Origin: Micromonospora sp. MH99
GTDB taxonomy: Bacteria; Actinomycetota; Actinomycetes; Mycobacteriales; Micromonosporaceae
Assembly: GCF_021442385.1 (NCBI RefSeq)
Contig: NZ_MUZA01000050.1
Span: 1-49,495, forward strand
DNA length: 49,495 bases
Direction of reading: 5' to 3'
Positions 1 to 8,719 of the stretch are shown one piece after another (position 1 is the first letter of the stretch; each line of letters opens with the position of its first letter). The notes below the pieces were generated by a model. The model was not told where the DNA came from. It was given only the letters and a program-made list of their open reading frames with translations, and made no database searches. Both the position numbers and the translations under genes were made by a program.

Positions 1-260
1 GCCGGCGCTGCCGGGGTCTCGGCCGGCGCTGCCGGTGGGGCTTCGGCCGGCGCGGCGGCGACCGTCGTCGTGGCGGGCTCGGGCTCGCGCCCAACGGTGC
101 GTACGCGGGCGCCGGCATGGGAGGCCGGAGCGGCGGTGCCGCCGGGAGCGCCGACGGCCCTGGCCCGGGAAGCGGTGGGAGTGTGGTGGCTCACTGTCTC
201 GTCGGGGCCGGCCGCCTCCGGGTGCGGCGCGGACAGGGCGCGGGACTCGGCAGGCGTCAC
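1..260 (-). CDS. Partial gene, Ala/Pro-rich N-terminus (possibly ribonuclease D)
   Basis: A minus-strand frame stays open from a GTG at 260 to the left edge, about 86 codons with no stop. An in-frame TAG lies five codons upstream of that GTG, so this is the earliest possible start; a second GTG at codon 23 is an alternative. No clear Shine-Dalgarno sequence precedes either. The visible part is low-complexity (Ala, Pro, Thr, Gly) and ends in repeated A-E-x-P-A-A-P units encoded by a repeated GCCGGCGCTGCCGG, so it is probably a disordered extension ahead of a folded domain outside the window. Ribonuclease D (rnd) is the neighbour of dxs in related actinobacteria, which makes it the best guess, but nothing in the visible residues proves it. 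Confidence 0.45.
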   Translation of the reverse strand, partial: MTPAESRALSAPHPEAAGPDETVSHHTPTASRARAVGAPGGTAAPASHAGARVRTVGREPEPATTTVAAAPAEAPPAAPAETPAAP

Positions 261-415
261 AGTCGGCGGAGTCTACCCGAGCGGCGAAAAGGCACTAAAG
301 CCCCGGTGACGTCCATTGTGGTGGGTGCGGGACCGGCCAGCGGCGGCGTCGCGTCGGACATCTCGTACTATGGCGCTTTCCCACAACGACGGCGAGGCGA
401 TCGGGGGCGGATCAG

Positions 416-1615
416 GTGACTCCGGGCCGCCGGCACGGCAGGGCGCTCAGCGTCCTGCTGACCGCGCTGTTGACCGCCACCGCGTGCGGTCCCGTCGCGG
501 AGCGCACGCCCCGCGACCTGCGGGTGGGGTACGACAGCCTCGACGGCACGCTTGCCGTGTGGCCGCCCCGCGGCGACCTGGCCGGTGACGCGGCGGCGAC
601 GGCGGCGGTCACCAGGGCCGTCCGCGACTGGCGCTCACCGGCCGACGACCGGGCGCACCTGCCCTCGTCCGGCATCCTCTTCTCGGGCCGGGTCGACGGG
701 GCGCCGGTGGCCCTGGTCGCGGCCGACGTGCCCGGCGAGAGCGCGTCCTGGCTGCTGCAACTCGCCGGCGACGGTGGCCGGTACGCGATCGCCCGCGCCA
801 CCGAGTACACCGACCCCGGCTACCTGGTCTACTCCGACGTGCTGCCGGTGCAGACGGCCGGTGGTCGGCGCTATCTGGTCTCCGCCCGCGTGCAGCAACT
901 GCTCGGCCCGCAGGGCCGGGCGCTGACCGTCGCCGACGGCCTCAGCGCCCCGGTGGACGTGCCGGCCTGCACGGCGGTGGGCGTGACGGCGACCCTGCGG
1001 GCCACCGAGTCGCTGCCCCGTGGGCGGGCCGCCGACCGGCTGCTGGACCTGGGCACCGGCACGACCGACCCGCGCTATCCGCTGGTCCGTGACGAGTCCG
1101 GCGCGGGCCGGCGGGCGCTCACCGGCCTGGACACCTGCGTGCTGGCCGGCGAGCGGGGTCCGTTCGGCAGCATCCCGCGCCGGATCGGCGACCGGGACGC
1201 GCCGAAGTCGGTGCCGACGTCCTGGCCGATGGCGAAGCTCTCGGTCCGCTCACTCGGCGAGGTGGCTCTGGGCGGTGGCGAGCCGGCCGAGTTGCAGCAG
1301 CTCAGCTGGGACACCGACGCCGGCATGATGACCGCTGTCGTCTACCGGCCGGCGGACGGGAGCGCGCCGGTGGTCTCGCCGGCCGACCGGGCCACGCCGT
1401 TGCAGACGTACCAGCTGCCGGTGCCCGGCCAGCCCCTGGTGGTGCTCAGCTGGCGGGCCACCCGGGACAGCTCCCTCTCGGTGCCGCCGGGCACCCCGCT
1501 GCTGGTGGAGCGTCCCGGCCTGGTGGTCGTCCCCGAGCCGGACAGCACCCAGACCTACAGCCTGGCCAACACCGACAAGACCCACTACCGCTCGGTAAGC
1601 CCCCGCCCGCGCTAA
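416..1615 (+). CDS. Putative secreted lipoprotein, unknown function
   Basis: A 399-residue protein with a GTG start behind a G-rich stretch (GGGGGCGG). The N-terminus is a lipoprotein signal: basic residues 5-9, hydrophobic residues 10-21, then a lipobox-like T-A-T-A-C with Cys24 as the likely lipidated residue. The rest is soluble, beta-rich in appearance and has no recognised catalytic motif. It contains paired cysteines (near residues 183 and 239) that could form an extracytoplasmic disulfide. It is transcribed towards dxs and ends before a long inverted repeat. I do not recognise the family; a role at the outer face of the membrane is inferred from the signal alone. Confidence 0.72.
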   Translation: MTPGRRHGRALSVLLTALLTATACGPVAERTPRDLRVGYDSLDGTLAVWPPRGDLAGDAAATAAVTRAVRDWRSPADDRAHLPSSGILFSGRVDGAPVALVAADVPGESASWLLQLAGDGGRYAIARATEYTDPGYLVYSDVLPVQTAGGRRYLVSARVQQLLGPQGRALTVADGLSAPVDVPACTAVGVTATLRATESLPRGRAADRLLDLGTGTTDPRYPLVRDESGAGRRALTGLDTCVLAGERGPFGSIPRRIGDRDAPKSVPTSWPMAKLSVRSLGEVALGGGEPAELQQLSWDTDAGMMTAVVYRPADGSAPVVSPADRATPLQTYQLPVPGQPLVVLSWRATRDSSLSVPPGTPLLVERPGLVVVPEPDSTQTYSLANTDKTHYRSVSPRPR

Positions 1616-1630
1616 CCCCCACACCCCCCA

Positions 1631-1713
1631 CCCGGTCGATCATGAACTGGTGGTGGGCGTTGAATACTTATTCGCCCCTTTTGCGAGGGACCACAACTCC
1701 ATGATCGACCGGG
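1631..1713. repeat. Long inverted repeat between convergent genes
   Basis: Perfect 14-bp outer arms, CCCGGTCGATCATG (1631-1644) and CATGATCGACCGGG (1700-1713), continue inward with several mismatches to about 24 bp each (to 1654 and from 1690). The centre is AT-richer than the surroundings. It lies between the stops of the convergent lipoprotein and dxs genes, so it may end transcription in both directions. The GATCATG/AGTTGTGG-type core resembles intergenic repeats I recall from Micromonosporaceae, but that needs a genome-wide search. Confidence 0.6.
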
Positions 1714-1733
1714 CAGGGGTATGGCGGGGAACG

Positions 1734-1770
1734 CCGGCGGCGGGCGCCCCGTAGGGGTGCCCGCCGCCGG
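1734..1770 (-). terminator. Strong hairpin downstream of dxs
   Basis: A 17-bp stem, CCGGCGGCGGGCGCCCC (1734-1750) with GGGGTGCCCGCCGCCGG (1754-1770), closes over a GTA loop with one G-T wobble. It begins about 20 bases past the dxs stop. There is no U-tract, as is common for actinobacterial terminators. Confidence 0.7.
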
Positions 1771-1789
1771 GTCGAGCTGGACAGTCGAG

Positions 1790-3736
1790 CTAGTTCTGGG
1801 CTGCCGTGTCGCTGGGGGTCAGCCGGTCCGGGCTGGCGTCCAGGCCGGAGATCCAGCCGGTGACGTTCCGGGCGACGTCCTGGGCGGTCAGGCCGAGGTC
1901 GGCGAGGATCTGCGCACGGGTGCCGTGCGGGTGCCAGTCGGCCGGTACGCCCAGGTCCTTGAGCGGCACCCGGACGTCGGCGTCGCGCATGGCCTGGCCG
2001 AGGGCGTCGCCGACACCGCCGACGCGGACGCCGTCCTCGACGCTGACCACGAGGCGGTGCCGGGCGGCCAGCTCGACCAGCTCGGCCGGCACCGGGCGGA
2101 CCCAGCGGGGGTCGACGACGGTGACCCCGTAGCCGTGCTCGGCGACCCGGGCCGCGACCTCCATGCCCAGCTGACCGAAGGAGCCGACGGCGACGAGCAG
2201 CACGTCGGTACGCGCCGACTCGGCCAGCACGTCGACCGGGCCGACCCGGCGCACGGCCGGCAGGTCGGCGGCGACAGTGCCGGTGGGGAACCGCACGACT
2301 GTCGGGCCGTCGTCGACGGCCAGCGCCTCGCGCAGCTCCTCCCGCAGCGTGGCGGCGTCCCGGGGAGCGGCGATCCGCAGGCCGGGCACCACGCCGAAGA
2401 CCGACATGTCCCAGATGCCGTAGTGGCTGGGGCCGTCCGGGCCGGTGATGCCCGCGCGGTCCAGCACGAAGGTCACCGGCAGCTTGTGCATCGCCACGTC
2501 CAGCAGGACCTGGTCGAAGGCGCGGTTGAGGAAGGTGGCGTAGACCGCGACCACCGGGTGCAGCCCACCCAGCGCCAGACCGGCCGCCGAGGTGGCGGCG
2601 TGCTGCTCGGCGATGCCCACGTCGTACACCCGCTCGGGGTACTTGCGGGCCAGCTTGGCGATGCCGGTCGGCTCGGCCATGGCGGCGGTGATGCCCACCA
2701 CGTCCGGGCGCTCGTCGGCGATGGCCAGCAGCTCGTCGGCGAAGACGTGGGTCCACTTCACCGAGGGGGCGGCCAGCAGCGTGCCGGTCTCCACGTCGAA
2801 GGCGCTGCTCGGGCCGTGCAGGCAGTCGGCCTCGTCCTCCTCGGCGGGGCGGTAGCCGTAGCCCTTGCGGGTGACCGCGTGCACGATCACCGGGCCGCCG
2901 AAGTTCTTCGCCGCGCGCAGCGCCGACTCGACGGCCGCCACGTCGTGCCCGTCCACCGGGCCGACGTACTTGATGCCGAGGTCCTCGAACATGGCCTGCG
3001 GGGCGACCGCGTCCTTGATGCCCTTCTTGACCGCGTGCAGCACCTCGTACATCGGCTTGCCGACCAGCGGGGTGGAGCCCAGGGCGTCCTTGACCGTGTC
3101 GAGGACCTTCTCGTAGCCGGGGTTGAGCCGCAACGAGGAGAGGTGGTCGGCCAGGCCGCCGATGGTCGGCGAGTAGGACCGCCCGTTGTCGTTGACCACG
3201 ATGACCAGGGAGTTGCCGGCGGTGGCGATGTTGTTCAGCGCCTCCCAGCACATGCCGCCGGTCAGCGCGCCGTCACCGACCACTGCCACGACGCTGCGCG
3301 CCTCACCCCGCAGGGCGTACGCCTTGGCCAGGCCGTCGGCGTAGGAGAGCGCGGTGGAGGCGTGCGAGTTCTCGATGAGGTCGTGCTCGCTCTCGGCCTG
3401 GCTGGGGTAGCCGGAGAGGCCACCGCGCTGGCGGAGCTTGTCGAAGCCGGCCTGGCGCCCGGTGATGATCTTGTGAACGTACGCCTGGTGGCCGGTGTCG
3501 AACAGGAGCCGGTCCCGGGGGGAGTCGAAGACGCGGTGCATGGCCAGCGTCAGCTCGACCACACCGAGGTTGGGCCCGACGTGCCCGCCGGTGCGGGAGA
3601 CCTTGGCGATCAGGAAGTCGCGGATCTCCGCGGCGAGCACATCCAGCTCCTCGCCCGACATCCGCTTGACGTCCTGCGGACCGCGGACCGTCCCCAGCAA
3701 CCGGCCGTGGTTGGCCGTGTCCTCTTCAACACTCAT
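1790..3736 (-). CDS. dxs: 1-deoxy-D-xylulose-5-phosphate synthase
   Basis: Thiamine-diphosphate enzyme that condenses pyruvate and glyceraldehyde 3-phosphate to DXP, the first step of the MEP isoprenoid pathway; cytoplasmic homodimer. The start MSVEEDTANHG (ATG at 3736) was chosen because the family begins here; 19 upstream in-frame codons look non-coding. Visible landmarks are the early T-G-G-H-V-G-P-N-L-G segment (active-site His), F-D-T-G-H-Q-A-Y, the ThDP motif G-D-G (residues 154-156) with N-D-N about 26 residues later, G-I-A-E-Q-H-A (catalytic Glu), and the transketolase Pyr-domain segment D-G-P-S-H-Y-G. The length of 648 residues is normal (620-680). It is transcribed away from the methyltransferase/permease pair and ends in a strong hairpin. 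Confidence 0.97.
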   Translation of the reverse strand: MSVEEDTANHGRLLGTVRGPQDVKRMSGEELDVLAAEIRDFLIAKVSRTGGHVGPNLGVVELTLAMHRVFDSPRDRLLFDTGHQAYVHKIITGRQAGFDKLRQRGGLSGYPSQAESEHDLIENSHASTALSYADGLAKAYALRGEARSVVAVVGDGALTGGMCWEALNNIATAGNSLVIVVNDNGRSYSPTIGGLADHLSSLRLNPGYEKVLDTVKDALGSTPLVGKPMYEVLHAVKKGIKDAVAPQAMFEDLGIKYVGPVDGHDVAAVESALRAAKNFGGPVIVHAVTRKGYGYRPAEEDEADCLHGPSSAFDVETGTLLAAPSVKWTHVFADELLAIADERPDVVGITAAMAEPTGIAKLARKYPERVYDVGIAEQHAATSAAGLALGGLHPVVAVYATFLNRAFDQVLLDVAMHKLPVTFVLDRAGITGPDGPSHYGIWDMSVFGVVPGLRIAAPRDAATLREELREALAVDDGPTVVRFPTGTVAADLPAVRRVGPVDVLAESARTDVLLVAVGSFGQLGMEVAARVAEHGYGVTVVDPRWVRPVPAELVELAARHRLVVSVEDGVRVGGVGDALGQAMRDADVRVPLKDLGVPADWHPHGTRAQILADLGLTAQDVARNVTGWISGLDASPDRLTPSDTAAQN

Positions 3737-3817
3737 GACCGGAGAGTCTATCGGCCGTCCGACACTCCGCAGCCTGGCCCGAGCCGTACGCACCGCGGTG
3801 GGCCGCTGAGCGCCTGG

Positions 3818-5098
3818 TCAGGGCCGGTCCACATCAGGAGCGTCGACCGGCAGCAGGAGGCCCACCAGCTCGACGTGCTGGGTCATCGGGAACAGGTCGA
3901 AGCCGCGCAGCGCGGCCAGCCGCCAGCCCAGCTCGGCGAAGGTGCGCACGTCCCGGGCGAAGGCGGCCGGGTCGCACGCCACGTACGCGACGGCCCGCGG
4001 ACCGGCGGCGACGATGTCGCGCACCACCGGGGCGCCCGCGCCGGAGCGCGGCGGGTCGAGCACCACCACGTCGACCGGGCCGGTGATCCGTCGGCGGGCC
4101 AGCGCGGTCTCCACCCGGGCGGCGACCACCTCGACCCGGGGCAGGTCGGCCAGGTTCACCCGGGCCGCGTCCACCCCGGTCGGGCTCGACTCGACAAGGG
4201 TGACCCGCGCGTCGCCGACCCGGCCGGCGAGGGCCGCCGCGAACAGCCCGGCCCCGCCGTAGAGGTCCCAGGCCACCTCGCCCGGACGCGGGTCGAGCAG
4301 CTCCAGCACGGCAGTGGACAGGGTGTCCGCCGCGGCCGGGTGCACCTGCCAGAAGGCGGACGCGGGCAGCGCCCAGTCCCGCCCGGCGGCCACCTCGCGG
4401 ACCTCGGTCGGCCCGCTCACCGGCGTGGCCACCCCGTCGCGGACCTCGGCGACGCTCACGTCCCCGCCGGTGCTGGCGACGGTCTCCACCGCCTCGGCCG
4501 CCGGCCAGCGCGTGCCGGTCGGGGTGAGCACGGGCAGCTGCTGGATTGCCGGGTGGGCGATCCGGCAGCGATCGATCGGCACGACCTCGTGCGAGCGGTG
4601 CTTGAGCAGGCCGGCGCGGTCCGCGGCGTCGACCGCGTAGCGGACCCGCGATCGCCAGCCCAGCGACCCGCCCGGCAGCGCCTCGACCTGGACGCCCAGC
4701 CGGTCCAGCTCGGCGTCGGCGAGCCCGCCGAGGCGGACCAGCTGCTCGCGCACGACCGCGGTCTTCCAGGCCAGCTGCGCGTCCGGGGCGACGTGTTGCA
4801 GATCGCAGCCGCCGCAGGCGCCCGGCCTCGCGTACGGGCAGGGCGGCTCCACCCGGTCCGGTGAGGGGTCCAGCACGGTCACCGCGTCGGCCCGGACGAA
4901 CCCCCGGTGCACCTCGGTGACCTCGGCGATCACCCGCTCACCGGGCAGCGCGTGCCGGACGAACACCACCTGCCCGTCCACCCGGGCCACGCAGTGCCCG
5001 CCGGGGGCTACCGCGTCGACTGTCAGCTCGACCCGCTCCGCCTCCGCCAGGCCCCGTTCGGTAGCGGCCGTCACGGATGGCGTGGTCCGCTCAGTCAC
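3818..5098 (-). CDS. TRAM-domain class I SAM-dependent RNA (uracil-5) methyltransferase, TrmA/RlmD-like
   Basis: 426 residues. Residues about 20-80 form a TRAM RNA-binding domain. A cluster C-P-Y-A-R-P-G-A-C-G-G-C (near residues 87-98), with a further Cys in a C-R-I-A-H segment, matches the 4Fe-4S site of RlmD-type enzymes. The SAM motif D-L-Y-G-G-A-G-L-F is followed by V-L-D-P-P-R-S-G and by V-A-C-D-P-A-A-F-A-R-D, which carries the nucleophilic Cys that attacks C6 of uracil. The likely reaction is 5-methyluridine formation in rRNA or tRNA; the exact target base is not readable. Its start overlaps the permease stop by 8 bases, so the two are cotranscribed and translationally coupled, as in the Rv2689c-Rv2690c order. 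Confidence 0.9.
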   Translation of the reverse strand: MTERTTPSVTAATERGLAEAERVELTVDAVAPGGHCVARVDGQVVFVRHALPGERVIAEVTEVHRGFVRADAVTVLDPSPDRVEPPCPYARPGACGGCDLQHVAPDAQLAWKTAVVREQLVRLGGLADAELDRLGVQVEALPGGSLGWRSRVRYAVDAADRAGLLKHRSHEVVPIDRCRIAHPAIQQLPVLTPTGTRWPAAEAVETVASTGGDVSVAEVRDGVATPVSGPTEVREVAAGRDWALPASAFWQVHPAAADTLSTAVLELLDPRPGEVAWDLYGGAGLFAAALAGRVGDARVTLVESSPTGVDAARVNLADLPRVEVVAARVETALARRRITGPVDVVVLDPPRSGAGAPVVRDIVAAGPRAVAYVACDPAAFARDVRTFAELGWRLAALRGFDLFPMTQHVELVGLLLPVDAPDVDRP

Positions 5099-7160
5099 GG
5101 CCGTTCCCGACCGTCTCGCTGTCCACCGGGCCGGACTCGTCCGGCGGCGGCGCGGTGACCGCTGGTGGCACGGTGCCCCGCGGCCCGCGCGCGGGCGTAC
5201 GGGAGAGCGTGGCGTCCAACCGGTCCAGGTTCTTGCTGGCGGTCGAGGCGAGCTGCCACGGGACGCTGACCACCATCACCCCCGGTTCGAAGAGCAGTCG
5301 ACCCTTGAGGCGCAGCGCGCTCTGGTTGTGCAACAGGTTCTCCCACCAGCGCCCCACCACGTACTCGGGGATGAAGACGGTGACGACGTCGCGCGGTGAC
5401 GAACGACGGGTCGAGGCGACGAAGTCCAGGATCGGCCGGGTGATCTCCCGGTACGGTGAGTCGACAACTGTGAGCGGGATCGCCATCTCCCGCCGCTCCC
5501 AGTCGGCCTGCAGGTCGCGGGTGTCCTTCTCGTCCACGTTGACGGTCACCGCGGTCAGCGTGTCCGGCCGGGTGGCCCGGGCGTACGCGATGGCCCGCAG
5601 CGTCGGCTGGTGCAGCTTGCTGACCAGCACGATCGCGTGGTTCCGGGCAGGCAGCACGGCCCGGCCCTCGTCCGGCGGGGTCAGCTCGGTGGCGACCCGG
5701 TCGTAGTGCCGGCGGATGGCCAGCATCAGCGCGTAGATCACCGCCATCGCCGCGATCGCGATCCAGGCGCCGAGCAGGAACTTGGTGATCAGGACGATCA
5801 CCAGCACCGTGCCGGTCAGACCCATGCCGAAGGTGTTGATGGCCCGGGAGCGGTGCATCCGCTTGCGCGCCTCCGGGTCCCGCTCGGTGCGCAGGCGCCG
5901 GTTCCAGTGTCGGATCATGCCGGCCTGGGAGACGGTGAACGAGACGAAGACGCCGACGATGTAGAGCTGGATGAGGCGGGTCACCTCGGCCTGGAACCCG
6001 ACGATCAGCACGATCGCGAAGAGGGCGAGCGAGGTGATGCCGTTGGAGAAGGCCAACCGGTCGCCCCGGGTGTGGAACTGGCGGGGCAGGTAGCGGTCCT
6101 GGGCGAGGATCGAGCCGAGCACCGGGAAACCGTTGAACGCGGTGTTCGCGGCCAGGAAGAGGATGAGCGCGGTCATCCCGGCCACCACGTAGAGCAGGAA
6201 CGAGCCGGAGCCGAAGACCGTCTCGCCGAGCTGGGTGGTCACCGTCTTCTGCACGTACCCGTCGGGGCCCGAGACGATCTGCAGGGCCGGGTCCTCGACG
6301 AACTGCAGGTGGGTCAGCCGGGCCAGCCAGATGATCCCGACGAGCAGGCTCACCGCGATCGCGCCCAGCAGCAGCAGCGTGGTGGCGGCGTTGCGGCTCT
6401 TGGGCGCCTTGAACGCGGGCACGCCGTTGGAGATCGCCTCCACGCCGGTGAGCGCGGCGGCGCCCGAGCTGAACGTCCGCAGCAGCAGGAAGACCAGCGC
6501 GAACCCGGTCACACTGTGCTCGGCCTGGATGACCAGGTCGGCGCTGGGCGCACGGAGGTCGTCACCCAGGACGAAGACGCGGAACAGGCCGGTGAGCAGC
6601 ATTCCGCCCATCACGATCACGAAGCCGTACGTGGGGATGGCGAACGCGGTGCCCGACTCGCGCAGTCCGCGCAGGTTGACGGCGGTCAGCAGGACCACCG
6701 CGAGCACCGCGATCATGACCTTGTGGGTGGCCACGAAGGGCACCACCGAGCCGAGGTTCGCCACGCCGGAGGAGACCGACACGGCCACGGTGAGCACGTA
6801 GTCGACAAGCAGGGCGCTGGCCACGCCGACCCCGAACTTCGGTCCGAGGTTGACCGTGGCCACCTCGTAGTCGCCGCCGCCGGAGGGGTAGGCGTGCACG
6901 TTCTGCCGGTAGCTGGCCACCACCGTGAGCATCACCACGACCACCGCGAGGGCGATCCACGGGGAGAACAGGAACGCCGACGCCCCGGCGATGGACAGGG
7001 TCAGCAGGATCTCGTCAGGCGCGTACGCAACGCTGGACAGCGCGTCGGAGGCGAACACGGGCAGCGCGATGCGCTTCGGCAGGAGGGTGTGCTGCAGTCG
7101 GTCGGACCGGAACGGTCGACCGAGGAGCAGTCGCTTCAACAGCGAGGTGGGTCTGGCCAC
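5091..7160 (-). CDS. APC-superfamily permease, KimA-like potassium importer
   Basis: About 689 residues with some 12 membrane segments in the first 480 and a soluble C-terminal domain of the universal-stress type. The chain parallels what I know of Bacillus KimA (YdaO): K-R-L-L-L-G-R-P near the start, A-S-D-A-L-S-S-V-A-Y (Asp39, Tyr46), S-Y-R-Q-N-V-H-A-Y-P-x-G-G-G, L-V-D-Y-V-L-T-V-A-V-S, A-L-T-G-V-E-A-I-S-N, R-G-D-R-L-A-F-S-N-G-I, and H-N-Q-S-A-L-R-L near the end. These include the positions that bind K+ in KimA, so K+/H+ symport is a better call than amino-acid transport. GTG at 7160 fits the family start; a GTG at 7211 would add 17 residues, and neither has a good ribosome site. It is divergent from the RCK genes ceoB and ceoC, which fits regulated potassium uptake. 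Confidence 0.85.
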   Translation of the reverse strand: MARPTSLLKRLLLGRPFRSDRLQHTLLPKRIALPVFASDALSSVAYAPDEILLTLSIAGASAFLFSPWIALAVVVVMLTVVASYRQNVHAYPSGGGDYEVATVNLGPKFGVGVASALLVDYVLTVAVSVSSGVANLGSVVPFVATHKVMIAVLAVVLLTAVNLRGLRESGTAFAIPTYGFVIVMGGMLLTGLFRVFVLGDDLRAPSADLVIQAEHSVTGFALVFLLLRTFSSGAAALTGVEAISNGVPAFKAPKSRNAATTLLLLGAIAVSLLVGIIWLARLTHLQFVEDPALQIVSGPDGYVQKTVTTQLGETVFGSGSFLLYVVAGMTALILFLAANTAFNGFPVLGSILAQDRYLPRQFHTRGDRLAFSNGITSLALFAIVLIVGFQAEVTRLIQLYIVGVFVSFTVSQAGMIRHWNRRLRTERDPEARKRMHRSRAINTFGMGLTGTVLVIVLITKFLLGAWIAIAAMAVIYALMLAIRRHYDRVATELTPPDEGRAVLPARNHAIVLVSKLHQPTLRAIAYARATRPDTLTAVTVNVDEKDTRDLQADWERREMAIPLTVVDSPYREITRPILDFVASTRRSSPRDVVTVFIPEYVVGRWWENLLHNQSALRLKGRLLFEPGVMVVSVPWQLASTASKNLDRLDATLSRTPARGPRGTVPPAVTAPPPDESGPVDSETVGNGRD

Positions 7161-7333
7161 GAACGCCAAGGGTACGACCACCACGGTCCGAACGCGGGGG
7201 TGGGCGATCACGGGGGGCAGACAGGACGCGGTACGGTCGGTCCCGCTGTCGAGAAGGACGTGGCAGGCTCGGACTCGGAGCCACCGGCGGCGAAAGGGCC
7301 AGCGGCAGCGGTACGCACCTTGGGAGGGACAGC

Positions 7334-7999
7334 GTGCACGTCGTGATCATGGGATGTGGCCGGGTCGGGTCGACCCTCGCCCACAGCCTGGAGTCCCGGG
7401 GACACTCGGTGGCGGTGATCGACCAGGACGCCGACGCCTTCCGCCGGCTCGGCCCCGACTTCGCCGGAATCACGGTGACCGGGGCGGGCTTCGACGGCGA
7501 GGTGCTGCGCCAGGCCGGCATCGAGCGCGCGGACGCCTTCGCGGCCGTCTCCAGCGGCGACAACTCCAACATCATCTCGGCGCGGTTGGCCCGGGAGACG
7601 TTCGGCGTGTCCCGGGTCGCGGCCCGGATCTACGACCAGCGCCGGGCCCAGGTCTACGAGCGGCTGGGCATTCCCACCGTGGCGACGGTGCGCTGGACGG
7701 CCGACCGGATGCTGCGGCACCTCGTGCCCGAGGGCAACGTGGAGATCTTCCGCGACCCGACGAGCACCGTGTCGATCGTCGAGGTCCCGGTGCACAAGGA
7801 GTGGATCGGCCGACCGGTGCGCGCCCTGGAGGAGGCATCCGGCGCGCGGGTGGCCTACCTGATCCGCTTCGGCATCGGCACGCTGCCCACCGCGTCCACA
7901 GTCGTCCAGGAGGGCGACCAGGTGTTCATGCTGGTCAGCGACGACATCGTGGCGACTGTCACGTCGGTGGCGGCGACCCCGCCGGAAGGGGGGCACTGA
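7334..7999 (+). CDS. ceoB: TrkA/RCK potassium-uptake regulatory protein CeoB
   Basis: 221 residues. An N-terminal Rossmann RCK domain starts at residue 3 with the nucleotide motif G-C-G-R-V-G-S and an acidic residue at the end of strand 2 (V-I-D-Q-D), typical of NAD(H) binding. The C-terminal RCK_C part begins near residue 135 (V-E-V-P-V-H-K-E-W-I-G) and ends in a ligand-binding fold. Such proteins gate K+ channels or transporters in response to nucleotides. The GTG start has a clear GGGAGGGAC site upstream. It is followed after 3 bases by its paralogue and lies opposite the KimA-like permease, its probable partner because no TrkH-type channel gene is present. Confidence 0.93.
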   Translation: MHVVIMGCGRVGSTLAHSLESRGHSVAVIDQDADAFRRLGPDFAGITVTGAGFDGEVLRQAGIERADAFAAVSSGDNSNIISARLARETFGVSRVAARIYDQRRAQVYERLGIPTVATVRWTADRMLRHLVPEGNVEIFRDPTSTVSIVEVPVHKEWIGRPVRALEEASGARVAYLIRFGIGTLPTASTVVQEGDQVFMLVSDDIVATVTSVAATPPEGGH

Positions 8000-8002
8000 G
8001 CC

Positions 8003-8692
8003 ATGCGGATTGCCATCGCGGGCGCCGGCAACGTGGGTCGCTCGATCGCTCAGGAGCTGATCGAGAACGGCCACCAGGTGATGCTCATCGAACGGCAGCC
8101 GAAGATGCTCCGGCCGGACCGGGTTCCGGCCGCCGAGTGGGTGCTCGCCGACGCGTGCGAGGTGGCCAGCCTGGAGGAGGCCAACGTCGCCGGCTGCGAC
8201 GTGGTGGTCGCGGCGACCGGCGACGACAAGACCAACCTGGTGCTGTCGCTGCTGGCCAAGACCGAGTTCGCGGTGCCCCGGGTGGTGGCCCGGGTCAACC
8301 GGGCGGAGAACGAGTGGCTCTTCACCGAGCAGTGGGGCGTCGACGTCGCGGTGAGCAAGCCGCGGGTGATGGCCGCCCTGGTCGAGGAGGCAGTCACCGT
8401 CGGCGACCTGGTCCGGTTGATGACCTTCCGGCAGGGCGAGGCCAACCTCGTCGAGATCACCCTCCCGCCGACCGCGCCCTACGTCGGTCAGCCCCTGCAC
8501 GCGGTGCCGCTGCCCCGCGACTCCGCCCTGGTGGCGATCCTGCGCGGCAAGCGGGTCCTGGTGCCCAGCCCGGACGACCCCATCGAGGCCGGCGACGAGC
8601 TGATCTTCGTCTGCACCGCCGAGGTGGAGGACGACGTCCGCGCGGTCATCCTCGGTCCGGACAGCGTCGAGCGGACCCGCGGCTCCCACTGA
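8003..8692 (+). CDS. ceoC: TrkA/RCK potassium-uptake regulatory protein CeoC
   Basis: 229 residues, second RCK protein of the pair. Residues 1-140 are an RCK_N Rossmann domain with G-A-G-N-V-G-R and V-M-L-I-E-R; residues about 145-225 are RCK_C (L-V-E-I-T-L-P, ending in E-A-G-D-E-L-I-F-V-C). A GGAAGGGGGG stretch gives a strong ribosome site, and the 3-base gap from ceoB implies one operon and probably a hetero-oligomeric ring. The Mycobacterium genes in the same place are also tandem. The stop codon lies inside a hairpin that separates it from DUF3159. Confidence 0.93.
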   Translation: MRIAIAGAGNVGRSIAQELIENGHQVMLIERQPKMLRPDRVPAAEWVLADACEVASLEEANVAGCDVVVAATGDDKTNLVLSLLAKTEFAVPRVVARVNRAENEWLFTEQWGVDVAVSKPRVMAALVEEAVTVGDLVRLMTFRQGEANLVEITLPPTAPYVGQPLHAVPLPRDSALVAILRGKRVLVPSPDDPIEAGDELIFVCTAEVEDDVRAVILGPDSVERTRGSH

Positions 8693-8700
8693 GCCGCGGG
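8676..8700. terminator. Bidirectional hairpin over the ceoC stop
   Basis: Perfect 10-bp stem CCCGCGGCTC (8676-8685) and GAGCCGCGGG (8691-8700) with a 5-base loop. The ceoC stop codon is in the loop and right arm. The convergent DUF3159 gene ends 20 bases further on, so one hairpin can serve both strands. Confidence 0.55.
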
Positions 8701-8719
8701 GCGCGGGCGGCGCTGTCGC

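Noticed and set aside
1721..4864. Very long plus-strand open frame opposite dxs and the methyltransferase gene
   Set aside because: It is an antisense shadow produced by GC-rich codon use; its translation is low-complexity and the minus-strand genes have intact motifs.
7161..7333. Possible cyclic di-AMP (ydaO-type) riboswitch before the KimA-like gene
   Set aside because: The 173-base spacer is short and shows none of the conserved ydaO motif segments I could recall.
5610..7346. Long plus-strand open frame opposite the permease
   Set aside because: Low-complexity His/Asp/Gly-rich translation; antisense of a well-conserved membrane protein.
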